Source: Triatoma infestans
Lineage: Eukaryota > Arthropoda > Insecta > Hemiptera > Reduviidae
Assembly (NCBI GenBank): GCA_011037195.1
Contig: JAAEAF010014925.1
Coordinates: 102,877-166,876 of the forward strand
Length of the DNA stretch: 64,000 nt
Reading direction: 5' to 3'
Under the pieces are notes generated by a model that searched no databases, had not been told where the DNA came from, and saw nothing but the letters and a program-made list of their open reading frames with translations. Numbering within the stretch: position 1 is the first letter of the stretch; every line of letters starts with the position of its first letter. The position numbers were made by a program, and so were the translations under genes. Shown piece after piece: positions 1-7,809 of the stretch.

Positions 1-165
1 TGTCAACTTCTTAACGCATTAGGGAATTTAATGTTGATCACAGGATCCAGGGCCCAGAAGAAGATCTCGTTACCTATAACTTGTTTGCTTCATCAATACA
101 GGGACAAGAGCGAATTAATCAAGCAAAATTATATTATACTTAGATTAAGGGTTGTAAATTTATGA
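1..165 (+). CDS. C-terminal end of array ORF, copy 0 (cut by window edge)
   Basis: The window starts in frame within the array ORF (see the copy at 1189) and gives its last 54 residues before a TGA at 163-165. This copy has one extra C in the stretch GGGACAAGAG, so it uses the longer C-terminus also found in the copy at 6912, not the short ERAN ending of the copies at 1189 and 3099. The stop lies inside the following LTR-like segment. Function unknown. Confidence 0.7.
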   Translation, partial: CQLLNALGNLMLITGSRAQKKISLPITCLLHQYRDKSELIKQNYIILRLRVVNL

Positions 166-228
166 ACCTTACTACGCCTAGTTTCGATTCAATTTTACCA
201 CAATTTAAAAATTAATATAATAAATTAA

Positions 229-465
229 ACAGAGACATTTTCCGTGGTAGCCTGCTTCATTTTGTGGTCATCGACCGGTTTCGGGCGTCCGCCCGAGTGT
301 GAAAACAACGTTTGCTCTGTACAAGTCTGTGTTGTCACAATGTCTGAAAAAACGCATCCTGAAGATGGGCGAACGCCCGAAACCGGTCGATGACCACAAA
401 ATGAAGCAGGCTACCAGGGAAAATGTCTCAGATGCTATCCAGCTCTGCAGAACCAACCATCACAA
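229..465 (+). mobile_element. Hairpin insert A (Penelope-type hammerhead-like small element)
   Basis: Insert of 237 bp flanked on both sides by TAATAAATTAA (218-228 and 466-476). Two inverted arms of about 63 nt surround a spacer of about 72 nt; here the arms have a few mismatches, such as CCGTGG against CCAGGG. The right arm contains the hammerhead-like core at 355-392. The same insert occupies the same place in every unit, so it landed before amplification. Confidence 0.75.
355..392 (+). ncRNA. Hammerhead-ribozyme-like core, array copy A
   Basis: Order seen: CATC (half of stem I), CTGAAGA (fits the conserved CUGANGA box), one extra T, GGGC/GCCC stem II closed by a four-base loop, GAAA, ACCGGT as stem III, C at the expected cleavage site, then GATG pairing with CATC. 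The extra base before stem II departs from a canonical hammerhead, so activity is uncertain. Motifs of this kind are known from Penelope-like retroelements. Confidence 0.5.
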
Positions 466-720
466 TAATAAATTAAATTTCAATCAAACATGTAAAATAG
501 CTAAAACATTCAAGTTTTATGGCCAAAGCCGTGAATAAAACACCTTTCCCCATTAACCTTTTTATATTTATCCGAATCGGAATGATGAAATTTCCTCAGT
601 ATGTCATGCTATATGTCCCTTCTCATTGAAATAAATGGTATATGTTCTGCATATAATTAATTTTTATTACGAGCAGGGATGAGAATTATTCCCACTGCTC
701 CACACAAATATATATTACAG

Positions 721-739
721 TGGTGGCAGCGGTGGGATC
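721..739 (+). promoter_or_regulatory. Primer-binding site, tRNA-Leu type (array copy A)
   Basis: TGGTGGCAGCGGTGGGATC equals TGG (complement of the CCA tail) followed by the complement of the acceptor and T-arm 3' strand of tRNA-Leu of the AAG/UAG type, as known in animals. It lies one base after the CA end of the LTR-like segment. The same 19 bases recur at 2631, 4540 and 6444, and in an unrelated LTR element at 14496. Confidence 0.7.
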
Positions 740-1113
740 TTGGGTTGAGTTCTGGGGTCCCACTCGGTTGTGGTGTGAGATACCCTGGATGATGGCCGCT
801 GGGTTTCTTTACAGAACAGTGGAGGTCTCACCCAAGATCTACACCCTACTGGTGGGGTAGCGAAGTGTGCAAGTGGTCGCAGTCGACGGGTCGTCGACTG
901 AATGAGAAGGGAAAAATGTTATTATAATGGACTTGATGAGGAGAGAAATTGGGATTGATTAATTAGACGAGACACTGTTATAATATAGCTATAAGCTTAC
1001 ACAAACTGCACTGGACTGTAATGTTTTATAGAATAAATGGTGGGAGAGAGATATGACACGATGCGATGTATAGCCGAATCTGATAGATAGATATCTAGAT
1101 AGATTCTCACTGG

Positions 1114-1123
1114 CTTATATACA
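1114..1123 (+). promoter_or_regulatory. TATA-like element upstream of array ORF
   Basis: CTTATATACA lies about 70 bases before the ORF ATG in a conserved leader. Equivalent sites precede the ORFs at 3099, 5008 and 6912. It could give the ORF its own promoter independent of any LTR start. Prediction only. Confidence 0.3.
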
Positions 1124-1188
1124 GGTTCTCCCCACTATATCCCAGGCCATTACTATATCTGGTTATTGCTGCTAACACAATTGAAATC

Positions 1189-2028
1189 ATGTCGGATGAA
1201 ACTATTGAACCAGCATCGAAGAGAAGGAGGACTGAAGCGAGAGGGACGCTTAAGAATAGAGTGATGGCAGCAATAGCACATTGGACATACATCGCCGCTG
1301 AAGCACAAGGAGTCAGCATATATGATATTCCAGCGATGAACTCAATTGTGGCAACCATGTTTAACACGCTAAAACATCAAAGGCAGCAACTCAACGGTAC
1401 TGGGTCGGCAGAGGCGAGAGCTGCTTACTTGTTGCAAGAAATTGAAGTGAATGGGTCAAAGAGGACGCTCATTTGGTATGCAAACATAATGCAAAGTGTC
1501 CTTGCAGCATATGAGTTCGCTCTAGTGAAGGAAGCAGAATGGATAGGCATAATGGTGCCTATACTGGGCTCCTTCACCTTGTTTAAGTCGAGGCTGGAAG
1601 AACTAAGGATAGGGCACATGAGAGTTCCTCAAGGGGCTAACGCAGAAGCAATCGATGTGGCGTCCTTTGGACTTAAACCATCTCATGGGGTACTCCTGGA
1701 GGGGATTAGATGGGCTCCGGATAAGAGGTCAGCGGCTGCAACGGCTTGTGGTCCATTAACACAGCTGATATGCTATAATGAAGCAAGACGCAGATCTGTT
1801 GCAGTGAGATATGAGAATAAATGGGAGGCATCACTACGAGACACGCTTTCCCATTTTGATTTTTGTGATTCTCTAATGAAACAGCTAGGGAGGGTGACAC
1901 AATCTGAATTCTGTCAACTTCTTAACGCATTAGGGAATTTAATGTTGATCACAGGATCCAGGGCCCAGAAGAAGATCTCGTTACCTATAACTTGTTTGCT
2001 TCATCAATACAGGGAAAGAGCGAATTAA
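1189..2028 (+). CDS. Unassigned array protein, 279 aa, copy 1
   Basis: Open reading frame of 279 codons starting with ATG in context AATCATGTC, about 470 bases after the primer-binding site. The product is rich in Ala, Leu and Glu and looks mostly alpha-helical. It has a basic cluster KRRR at residues 11-14 (possible nuclear signal or RNA contact) and shows no zinc knuckle, no YxDD reverse transcriptase box, no protease DTG and no signal peptide. Position after a primer site suggests a Gag- or nucleocapsid-like role, but I do not recognise the family. Against copy 2 the visible changes are few and include amino-acid changes (T/I, M/I, Q/H, E/D), so selection cannot be judged by eye. It ends in ERAN. 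Confidence 0.75.
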   Translation: MSDETIEPASKRRRTEARGTLKNRVMAAIAHWTYIAAEAQGVSIYDIPAMNSIVATMFNTLKHQRQQLNGTGSAEARAAYLLQEIEVNGSKRTLIWYANIMQSVLAAYEFALVKEAEWIGIMVPILGSFTLFKSRLEELRIGHMRVPQGANAEAIDVASFGLKPSHGVLLEGIRWAPDKRSAAATACGPLTQLICYNEARRRSVAVRYENKWEASLRDTLSHFDFCDSLMKQLGRVTQSEFCQLLNALGNLMLITGSRAQKKISLPITCLLHQYRERAN

Positions 2029-2138
2029 TCAAGCAAAATTATATTATACTTAGATTAAGGGTTGTAAATTTATGAACCTTACTACGCCTAATTTCGATTC
2101 AATTTTACCACAATTTAAAAATTAATATAATAAATTAA

Positions 2139-2375
2139 CCAGAGACATTTTCCGTGGTAGCCTGCTTCATTTTGTGGTCATCGACCGGTTTCGGGCGTTC
2201 GCCCGAGTGTGAAAACAAAGTTTGCTCTGTACAAGTCTGTGTTGTCACACTGTCTGAAAAAACGCATCCTGAAGATGGGCGAACGCCCGAAACCGGTCGA
2301 TGACCACAAAATGAAGCAGGCTACCACGGAAAATGTCTCAGATGCTATCCAGCTCTGCGGAACCAACCATCACAA
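2139..2375 (+). mobile_element. Hairpin insert B with perfect 63-bp arms
   Basis: Flanked by identical 11-bp TAATAAATTAA at 2128-2138 and 2376-2386. Arms 2142-2204 and 2277-2339 are perfect inverted repeats separated by 72 bases; the transcript would fold into a very stable hairpin. A diverged relative with its own 12-bp target duplication at 30872-31154 fixes the element ends as CAGAGA... and ...ACAA. Variable-length duplications (11 and 12 bp) fit retroposition, for example by Penelope-like machinery, better than a cut-and-paste transposase. No ORF is expected. Confidence 0.8.
2265..2302 (+). ncRNA. Hammerhead-ribozyme-like core, array copy B
   Basis: Same elements as copy A: CATC/GATG stem I (2265-2268 with 2299-2302), CTGAAGA at 2269-2275, extra T at 2276, GGGC/GCCC stem II (2277-2280 with 2285-2288), GAAA at 2289-2292, ACCGGT, and C2298 at the predicted cleavage position. 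Confidence 0.5.
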
Positions 2376-2630
2376 TAATAAATTAAATTTCAATCAAACA
2401 TGTAAAATAGCTAAAACATTCAAGTTTCATGGCCAAAGCCGGGAATAAAACCCCTTTCCCCATTAACCTTTTTATATTTATCCGAATCGGAATGATGAAA
2501 TTTCCTCAGTATGTCATGCTATATGTCCCTTCTCATTGAAATAAATGGTATATGTTTTGCATATAATTAATTTTTATTACGAGCAGGGATGAGAATTATT
2601 CCCACTGCTCCACACAAATATATATTACAG

Positions 2631-2649
2631 TGGTGGCAGCGGTGGGATC
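2631..2649 (+). promoter_or_regulatory. Primer-binding site, tRNA-Leu type (array copy B)
   Basis: Identical 19 bases to 721-739, at the same distance from the LTR-like segment. Confidence 0.7.
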
Positions 2650-3098
2650 TTGGGTTGAGTTCTGGGGTCCCACTCGGTTGTGGTGTGAGATACCCTGGAT
2701 GATGGCCGCTGGGTTTCTTTACAGAACAGTGGAGGTCTCATCCAAGATCTACACCCTACTGGTGGGGTAGCGAAGTGTGCAAGTGGTCGCAGTCGACGGG
2801 TCGTCGACTGAATGAGAAGGGAAAAATGTTATTATAATGGACTTGATGAGGAGAGAAATTGGGATTGATTAATTAGACGAGACACTGTTATAATATAGCT
2901 ATAAGCATACACAAACTGCACTGGACTGTAATGTTTTATAGAATAAATGGTGGGAGAGAGATATGACACGATGCGATGTATAGCCGAATCTGATAGATAG
3001 ATATCTAGATAGATTCTCACTGGCTTATATACAGGTTCTCCCCACTATATCCCAGGCCATTACTATATCAGGTTATTGTTGCTAACAGTATTGAAATC

Positions 3099-3938
3099 AT
3101 GTCGGATGAAACTATTGAACCAGCATCGAAGAGAAGGAGGACTGAAGCGAGAGGGACGCTTAAGAATAGAGTGATGGCAGCAATAGCACATTGGATATAC
3201 ATCGCAGCTGAAGCACAAGGAGTCAGCATATATGATATTCCAGCGATTAACTCAATTGTGGCAACCATGTTTAACACGCTAAAACACCAAAGGCAGCAAC
3301 TCAACGGTACTGGGTCGGCAGAGGCGAGAGCTGCTTACTTGTTGCATGACATTGAAGTGAATGGGTCAAAGAGGACGCTCATTTGGTATGCAAACATAAT
3401 GCAAAGTGTCCTTGCAGCATATGAGTTCGCTCTAGTGAAGGAAGCAGAATGGATAGGCATAATGGTGCCTATACTGGGCTCCTTCACCTTGTTTAAGTCG
3501 AGGCTGGAAGAACTAAGGATAGGGCACATGAGAGTTCCTCAAGGGGCTAACGCAGAAGCAATCGATGTGGCGTCCTTTGGACTTAAACCATCTCATGGGG
3601 TACTCCTGGAGGGGATTAGATGGGCTCCGGATAAGAGGTCAGCGGCTGCAACGGCTTGTGGTCCATTAACACAGCTGATATGCTATAATGAAGCAAGACG
3701 CAGATCTGTTGCAGTGAGATATGAGAATAAATGGGAGGCATCACTACGAGACACGCTTTCCCATTTTGATTTTTGTGATTCTCTAATGAAACAGCTAGGG
3801 AGGGTGACACAATCTGAATTCTGTCAACTTCTTAACGCATTAGGGAATTTAATGTTGATCACAGGATCCAGGGCCCAGAAGAAGATCTCGTTACCTATAA
3901 CTTGTTTGCTTCATCAATACAGGGAAAGAGCGAATTAA
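3099..3938 (+). CDS. Unassigned array protein, 279 aa, copy 2
   Basis: Intact 279-codon ORF, the second full copy. It differs from copy 1 in the first 90 codons by two silent and four replacement changes and is identical for the remaining two thirds, so the copies share very recent ancestry or conversion. Same KRRR at residues 11-14 and same ERAN ending. Function unknown; see copy 1. Confidence 0.75.
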   Translation: MSDETIEPASKRRRTEARGTLKNRVMAAIAHWIYIAAEAQGVSIYDIPAINSIVATMFNTLKHQRQQLNGTGSAEARAAYLLHDIEVNGSKRTLIWYANIMQSVLAAYEFALVKEAEWIGIMVPILGSFTLFKSRLEELRIGHMRVPQGANAEAIDVASFGLKPSHGVLLEGIRWAPDKRSAAATACGPLTQLICYNEARRRSVAVRYENKWEASLRDTLSHFDFCDSLMKQLGRVTQSEFCQLLNALGNLMLITGSRAQKKISLPITCLLHQYRERAN

Positions 3939-4048
3939 TCAAGCAAAATTATATTATACTTAGATTAAGGGTTGTAAATTTATGAACCTTACTACGCCTA
4001 ATTTCGATTCAATTTTACCACAATTTAAAAATTAATATAATAAATTAA

Positions 4049-4285
4049 CCAGAGACATTTTCCGTGGTAGCCTGCTTCATTTTGTGGTCATCGACCGGTT
4101 TCGGGCGTTCGCCCGAGTGTGAAAACAAAGTTTGCTCTGTACAAGTCTGTGTTGTCACACTGTCTGAAAAAACGCATCCTGAAGATGGGCGAACGCCCGA
4201 AACCGGTCGATGACCACAAAATGAAGCAGGCTACCACGGAAAATGTCTCAGATGCTATCCAGCTCTGCGGAACCAACCATCACAA
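4049..4285 (+). mobile_element. Hairpin insert C
   Basis: Same insert and same TAATAAATTAA flanks (4038-4048 and 4286-4296) as in copy B, with perfect arms. Confidence 0.8.
4175..4212 (+). ncRNA. Hammerhead-ribozyme-like core, array copy C
   Basis: All core elements are identical to copy B at an offset of 1910 bases. Confidence 0.5.
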
Positions 4286-4539
4286 TAATAAATTAAATTT
4301 CAATCAAACATGTAAAATAGCTAAAACATTCAAGTTTTATGGCCAAAGCCGGGAATAAAACACCTTTCCCCATTAACCTTTTTATATTTATCCGAATCGG
4401 AATGATGAAATTTCCTCAGTATGTCATGCTATATGTCCCTTCTCATTGAAATAAATGGTATATGTTCTGCATATAATTAATTTTTTTACGAGCAGGGATG
4501 AGAATTATTCCCACTGCTCCACACAAATATATATTACAG

Positions 4540-4558
4540 TGGTGGCAGCGGTGGGATC
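4540..4558 (+). promoter_or_regulatory. Primer-binding site, tRNA-Leu type (array copy C)
   Basis: Identical to 721-739. Confidence 0.7.
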
Positions 4559-5007
4559 TTGGGTTGAGTTCTGGGGTCCCACTTGGTTGTGGTGTGAGAT
4601 ACCCTGGATGATGGCCGCTGGGTTTCTTTACAGAACAGTGGAGGTCTCATCCAAGATCTACACCCTACTGGTGGGGTAGCGAAGTGTGCAAGTGGTCGCA
4701 GTCGACGGGTCGTCGACTGAATGAGAAGGGAAAAATGTTATTATAATGGACTTGATGAGGAGAGAAATTGGGATTGATTAATTAGACGAGACACTGTTAT
4801 AATATAGCTATAAGCATACACAAACTGCACTGGACTGTAATGTTTTATAGAATAAATGGTGGGAGAGAGATATGACACGATGCGATGTATAGCCGAATCT
4901 GATAGATAGATATCTAGATAGATTCTCACTGGCTTATATACAGGTTCTCCCCATTATATCCCAGGCCATTACTATATCAGGTTATTGTTGCTAACAGAAT
5001 TGAAATC

Positions 5008-5735
5008 ATGTCGGATGAAACTATTGAACCAGCATCGAAGAGAAGGAGGACTGAAGCGAGAGGGACTCTTAAGAATAGAGTGATGGCAGCAATAGCACAT
5101 TGGCATACATCGCAGCTGAAGCACAAGGAGTCAGCATATATGATATTCCAGCAATGAACTCAATTGTGGCAACCATGTTTAACACGCTAAAACATCAGAG
5201 GCAGCAACTCAACGGTACTGGGTCGGCAGAGGCGAGAGCTGCATACTTGTTGCATGAAATTGAAGTGAATGGGTCAAAGAGGACGCTCATTGGGTATGCA
5301 AACATAATGCAAAGTGTCCTTGCAGCATATGAGTTCGCTCTAGTGAAGGAAGCAGAATGGATAGGCATAATGGTGCCTATACTGGGCTCCTTCACCTTGT
5401 TTAAGTCGAGGCTGGAAGAACTAAGGATAGGGCACATGAGAGTTCCTCAAGGGGCTAACGCAGAAGCAATCGATGTGGCGTCCTTTGGACTTAAACCATC
5501 TCATGGGGTACTCCTGGAGGTGATTAGATGGGCTCCGCATAAGAGGTCAGCGACTTCAACGGCTTGTGGTCCATTAACACAGCTGATATGCTATAATGAA
5601 GCAAGACGCAGATCTGTTGCAGTGAGATATGAGAATAAATGGGAGGCATCACTACGAGACACGCTTTCCCATTTTGATTTTTGTGATTCTCTAATGAAAC
5701 AGCTAGGGAGGGTGACACAATCTGAATTCTGTTAA
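5008..5735 (+). pseudogene. Array ORF copy 3, frameshifted
   Basis: The ATG at 5008 is conserved, but one G is missing near 5102 (CACATTGGCATA against CACATTGGGCATA), which breaks the frame after about 31 codons. Downstream sequence is still readable in a shifted frame from about 5100 to a premature TAA at 5733-5735. The 3' part and its flank (5730-6025) carry a dense cluster of one-base indels not seen in the other copies, mostly in homopolymers. This may be uncorrected sequencing error and not true decay. Confidence 0.7.
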
Positions 5736-5948
5736 ACTCTAAAGCATTGGAATTTAATGTTGATCACAGGGATCCAGGGCCCAGAGAAGATCTCGTTACT
5801 ATAACTTGTTGCTTCCTCAAACAGGGAAAGAGCGAATTATCAACAAAATTATATTATACTTCACGATTAAGGGTTGTAAATTTATGAACTTACTAGCCGA
5901 ATTCGATTCAATTTTACCCACACAATTTAAAAATTAAATAATAAATTA

Positions 5949-6188
5949 CCCAGCAGAGGGACATTTGCGTGTAGCCTGCTCATTTTGTGGTCATCGACCG
6001 GGTTCGGGCGTTCGCACGCGTGTGAAAACAAAGTTTGCTCTGTACAAGTCTGTGTTGTCACACTGTCTGAAAAAACGCATCCTGAAGATGGGCGAACGCC
6101 CGAAACCGGTCGATGACCACAAAATGAAGCAGGCTACCAGGGAAAATGTCTCAGATGCTATCCAGCTCTGCAGAACCAACCATCACAA
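5949..6188 (+). mobile_element. Hairpin insert D, left arm damaged
   Basis: Right side and target duplication (6189-6199) are intact; the left arm and left duplication carry several small indels. The right arm has AGGG where B and C have ACGG, as in copy A. Confidence 0.65.
6078..6115 (+). ncRNA. Hammerhead-ribozyme-like core, array copy D
   Basis: Core identical to the other array copies: CTGAAGA at 6082-6088 and CATC/GATG stem I. Confidence 0.5.
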
Positions 6189-6443
6189 TAATAAATTAAA
6201 TTTCAATCAAACATGTAAAATAGCTAAAACATTCAAGTTTTATGGCCAAAGCCGTGAATAAAACACCTTTCCCCATTAACCTTTTTATATTTATCCGAAT
6301 CGGAATGATGAAATTTCCTCAGTATGTCATGCTATATGTCCCTTCTCATTGAAATAAATGGTATATGTTCTGCATATAATTAATTTTTATTAAGAGCAGG
6401 GATGAGAATTATTCCCACTGCTCCACACATATATATATTACAG

Positions 6444-6462
6444 TGGTGGCAGCGGTGGGATC
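6444..6462 (+). promoter_or_regulatory. Primer-binding site, tRNA-Leu type (array copy D)
   Basis: Identical to 721-739. Confidence 0.7.
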
Positions 6463-6911
6463 TTGGGTTGAGTTCTGGGGTCCCACTTGGTTGTGGTGTG
6501 AGATACCCTGGATGATGGCCGCTGGGTTTCTTTACAGAACAGTGGAGGTCTCATCCAAGATCTACACCCTACTGGTGGGGTAGCGAAGTGTGCAAGTGGT
6601 CGCAGTCGACGGGTCGTCGACTGAATGAGAAGGGAAAAATGTTATTATAATGGACTTGATGAGGAGAGAAATTGGGATTGATTAATTAGACGAGACACTG
6701 TTATAATATAGCTATAAGCTTACACAAACTGCACTGGACTGTAATGTTTTATAGAATAAATGGTGGGAGAGAGATATGACACGATGCGATGTATAGCCGA
6801 ATCTGTTAGATAGATATCTAGATAGATTCTCACTGGCTTATATACAGGTTCTCCCCACTATATCCCAGGCCATTACTATATCAGGTTATTGTTGCTAACC
6901 GTATTGAAATC

Positions 6912-7799
6912 ATGTCGGATGAAACTATTGAACCAGCATCGAAGAGAAGGAGGACTGAAGCGAGAGGGACTCTTAAGAATAGAGTGATGGCAGCAATAGC
7001 ACATTGGGCATACATCGCAGCTGAAGCACAAGGAGACAGCATATATGATATTCCAGCAATGAACTCAATTGTGGCAACCATGTTTAACACGCTAAAACAT
7101 CAGAGGCAGCAACTCAACGGTACTGGGTCGGCAGAGGCGAGAGCTGCTTACTTGTTGCATGAAATTGAAGTGAATGGGTCAAAGAGGACGCTCATTGGGT
7201 ATGCAAACATAATGCAAAGTGTCCTTGCAGCATATGAGTTCGCTCTAGTGAAGGAAGCAGAATGGATAGGCATAATGGTGCCTATACTGGGCTCCTTCAC
7301 CTTGTTTAAGTCGAGGCTGGAAGAACTAAGGATAGGGCACATGAGAGTTCCTCAAGGGGCTAACGCAGAAGCAATCGATGTGGCGTCCTTTGGACTTAAA
7401 CCATCTCATGGGGTACTCCTGGAGGGGATTAGATGGGCTCCGGATAAGAGGTCAGCGGCTGCAACGGCTTGTGGTCCATTAACACAGCTGATATGCTATA
7501 ATGAAGCAAGACGCAGATCTGTTGCAGTGAGATATGAGAATAAATGGGAGGCATCACTACGAGACACGCTTTCCCATTTTGATTTTTGTGATTCTCTAAT
7601 GAAACAGCTAGGGAGGGTGACACAATCTGAATTCTGTCAACTTCTTAACGCATTAGGGAATTTAATGTTGATCACAGGATCCAGGGCCCAGAAGAAGATC
7701 TCGTTACCTATAACTTGTTTGCTTCATCAATACAGGGACAAGAGCGAATTAATCAAGCAAAATTATATTATACTTAGATTAAGGGTTGTAAATTTATGA
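6912..7799 (+). CDS. Unassigned array protein, 295 aa, copy 4 (last copy)
   Basis: Intact ORF sharing the first 275 residues with copies 1 and 2 apart from substitutions, then diverging because one extra C (GGGACAAGAG) moves the frame. The tail is DKSELIKQ... for 20 residues in place of ERAN. The stop falls inside the start of the next LTR-like segment, and 10 bases later the array ends. Copy 0 at the window start has the same longer ending, so both forms exist in the array and it is unclear which is ancestral. Family not recognised. Confidence 0.75.
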   Translation: MSDETIEPASKRRRTEARGTLKNRVMAAIAHWAYIAAEAQGDSIYDIPAMNSIVATMFNTLKHQRQQLNGTGSAEARAAYLLHEIEVNGSKRTLIGYANIMQSVLAAYEFALVKEAEWIGIMVPILGSFTLFKSRLEELRIGHMRVPQGANAEAIDVASFGLKPSHGVLLEGIRWAPDKRSAAATACGPLTQLICYNEARRRSVAVRYENKWEASLRDTLSHFDFCDSLMKQLGRVTQSEFCQLLNALGNLMLITGSRAQKKISLPITCLLHQYRDKSELIKQNYIILRLRVVNL

Positions 7800-7809
7800 A
7801 CCTTACTAC

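Larger units (their letters stand above)
153..719 (+). repeat. LTR-like segment A of the array
   Basis: Begins TGTAAATT just after a short purine stretch (AAGGG) and ends TTACA one base before the primer-binding site at 721, the usual layout of an LTR with TG...CA ends. It contains AATAAA-type signals near 535 and 630 and the hairpin insert at 229-465. The boundaries are inferred from the primer-site position and not from a solo LTR. Confidence 0.5.
2063..2629 (+). repeat. LTR-like segment B of the array
   Basis: Same TG...CA limits as segment A, 567 bp, one base before the primer site at 2631. It contains GGAATAAAA near 2443, AAATAAATGG near 2549 and the hairpin insert at 2139-2375. Confidence 0.5.
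3973..4538 (+). repeat. LTR-like segment C of the array
   Basis: TG...CA segment one base before the primer site at 4540. Nearly identical to B, with one base fewer in the T run near 4483. Confidence 0.5.
5875..6442 (+). repeat. LTR-like segment D of the array
   Basis: TG...CA segment before the primer site at 6444. Its first 150 bp belong to the indel-rich stretch; the remainder matches segment A more closely than B or C at several variant sites. Confidence 0.45.
1..7809 (+). repeat. Tandem array, unit about 1.91 kb, four junctions visible
   Basis: Successive ORF starts lie at 1189, 3099, 5008 and 6912, giving periods of 1910, 1909 and 1904 bp. The window opens inside the ORF of a further copy, so the array continues to the left. 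Each full unit runs: LTR-like segment with an embedded hairpin insert, tRNA-Leu primer-binding site, leader of about 450 bp, ORF. Copies differ by scattered substitutions and small indels, and long stretches are identical between neighbours, which points to recent amplification or gene conversion. Homology stops after 7809, where unique A+T-rich DNA begins. An LTR element amplified head-to-tail with shared LTRs would give this layout. A retrozyme-like or rolling-circle origin is an alternative. Confidence 0.95.

Noticed and set aside
299..538. 79-codon plus-strand ORF and 62-codon minus-strand ORF over the hairpin insert
   Set aside because: They run through inverted arms and the ribozyme-like core and arise from the palindrome; no coding signal.
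1425..1900. Minus-strand ORFs opposite the array ORF (also in the other copies)
   Set aside because: Shadows of the plus-strand ORF, each about 64 codons, without independent features.
1189..2028. Firm call of the array ORF as an RNA-virus nucleoprotein or as Gag
   Set aside because: Size, helix content and the basic N-terminal cluster would fit either, but no diagnostic motif is visible; left unassigned.
1..7809. Array as CRISPR or simple satellite
   Set aside because: The unit is 1.9 kb with an ORF, primer site and embedded mobile insert; there is no short repeat/spacer pattern.
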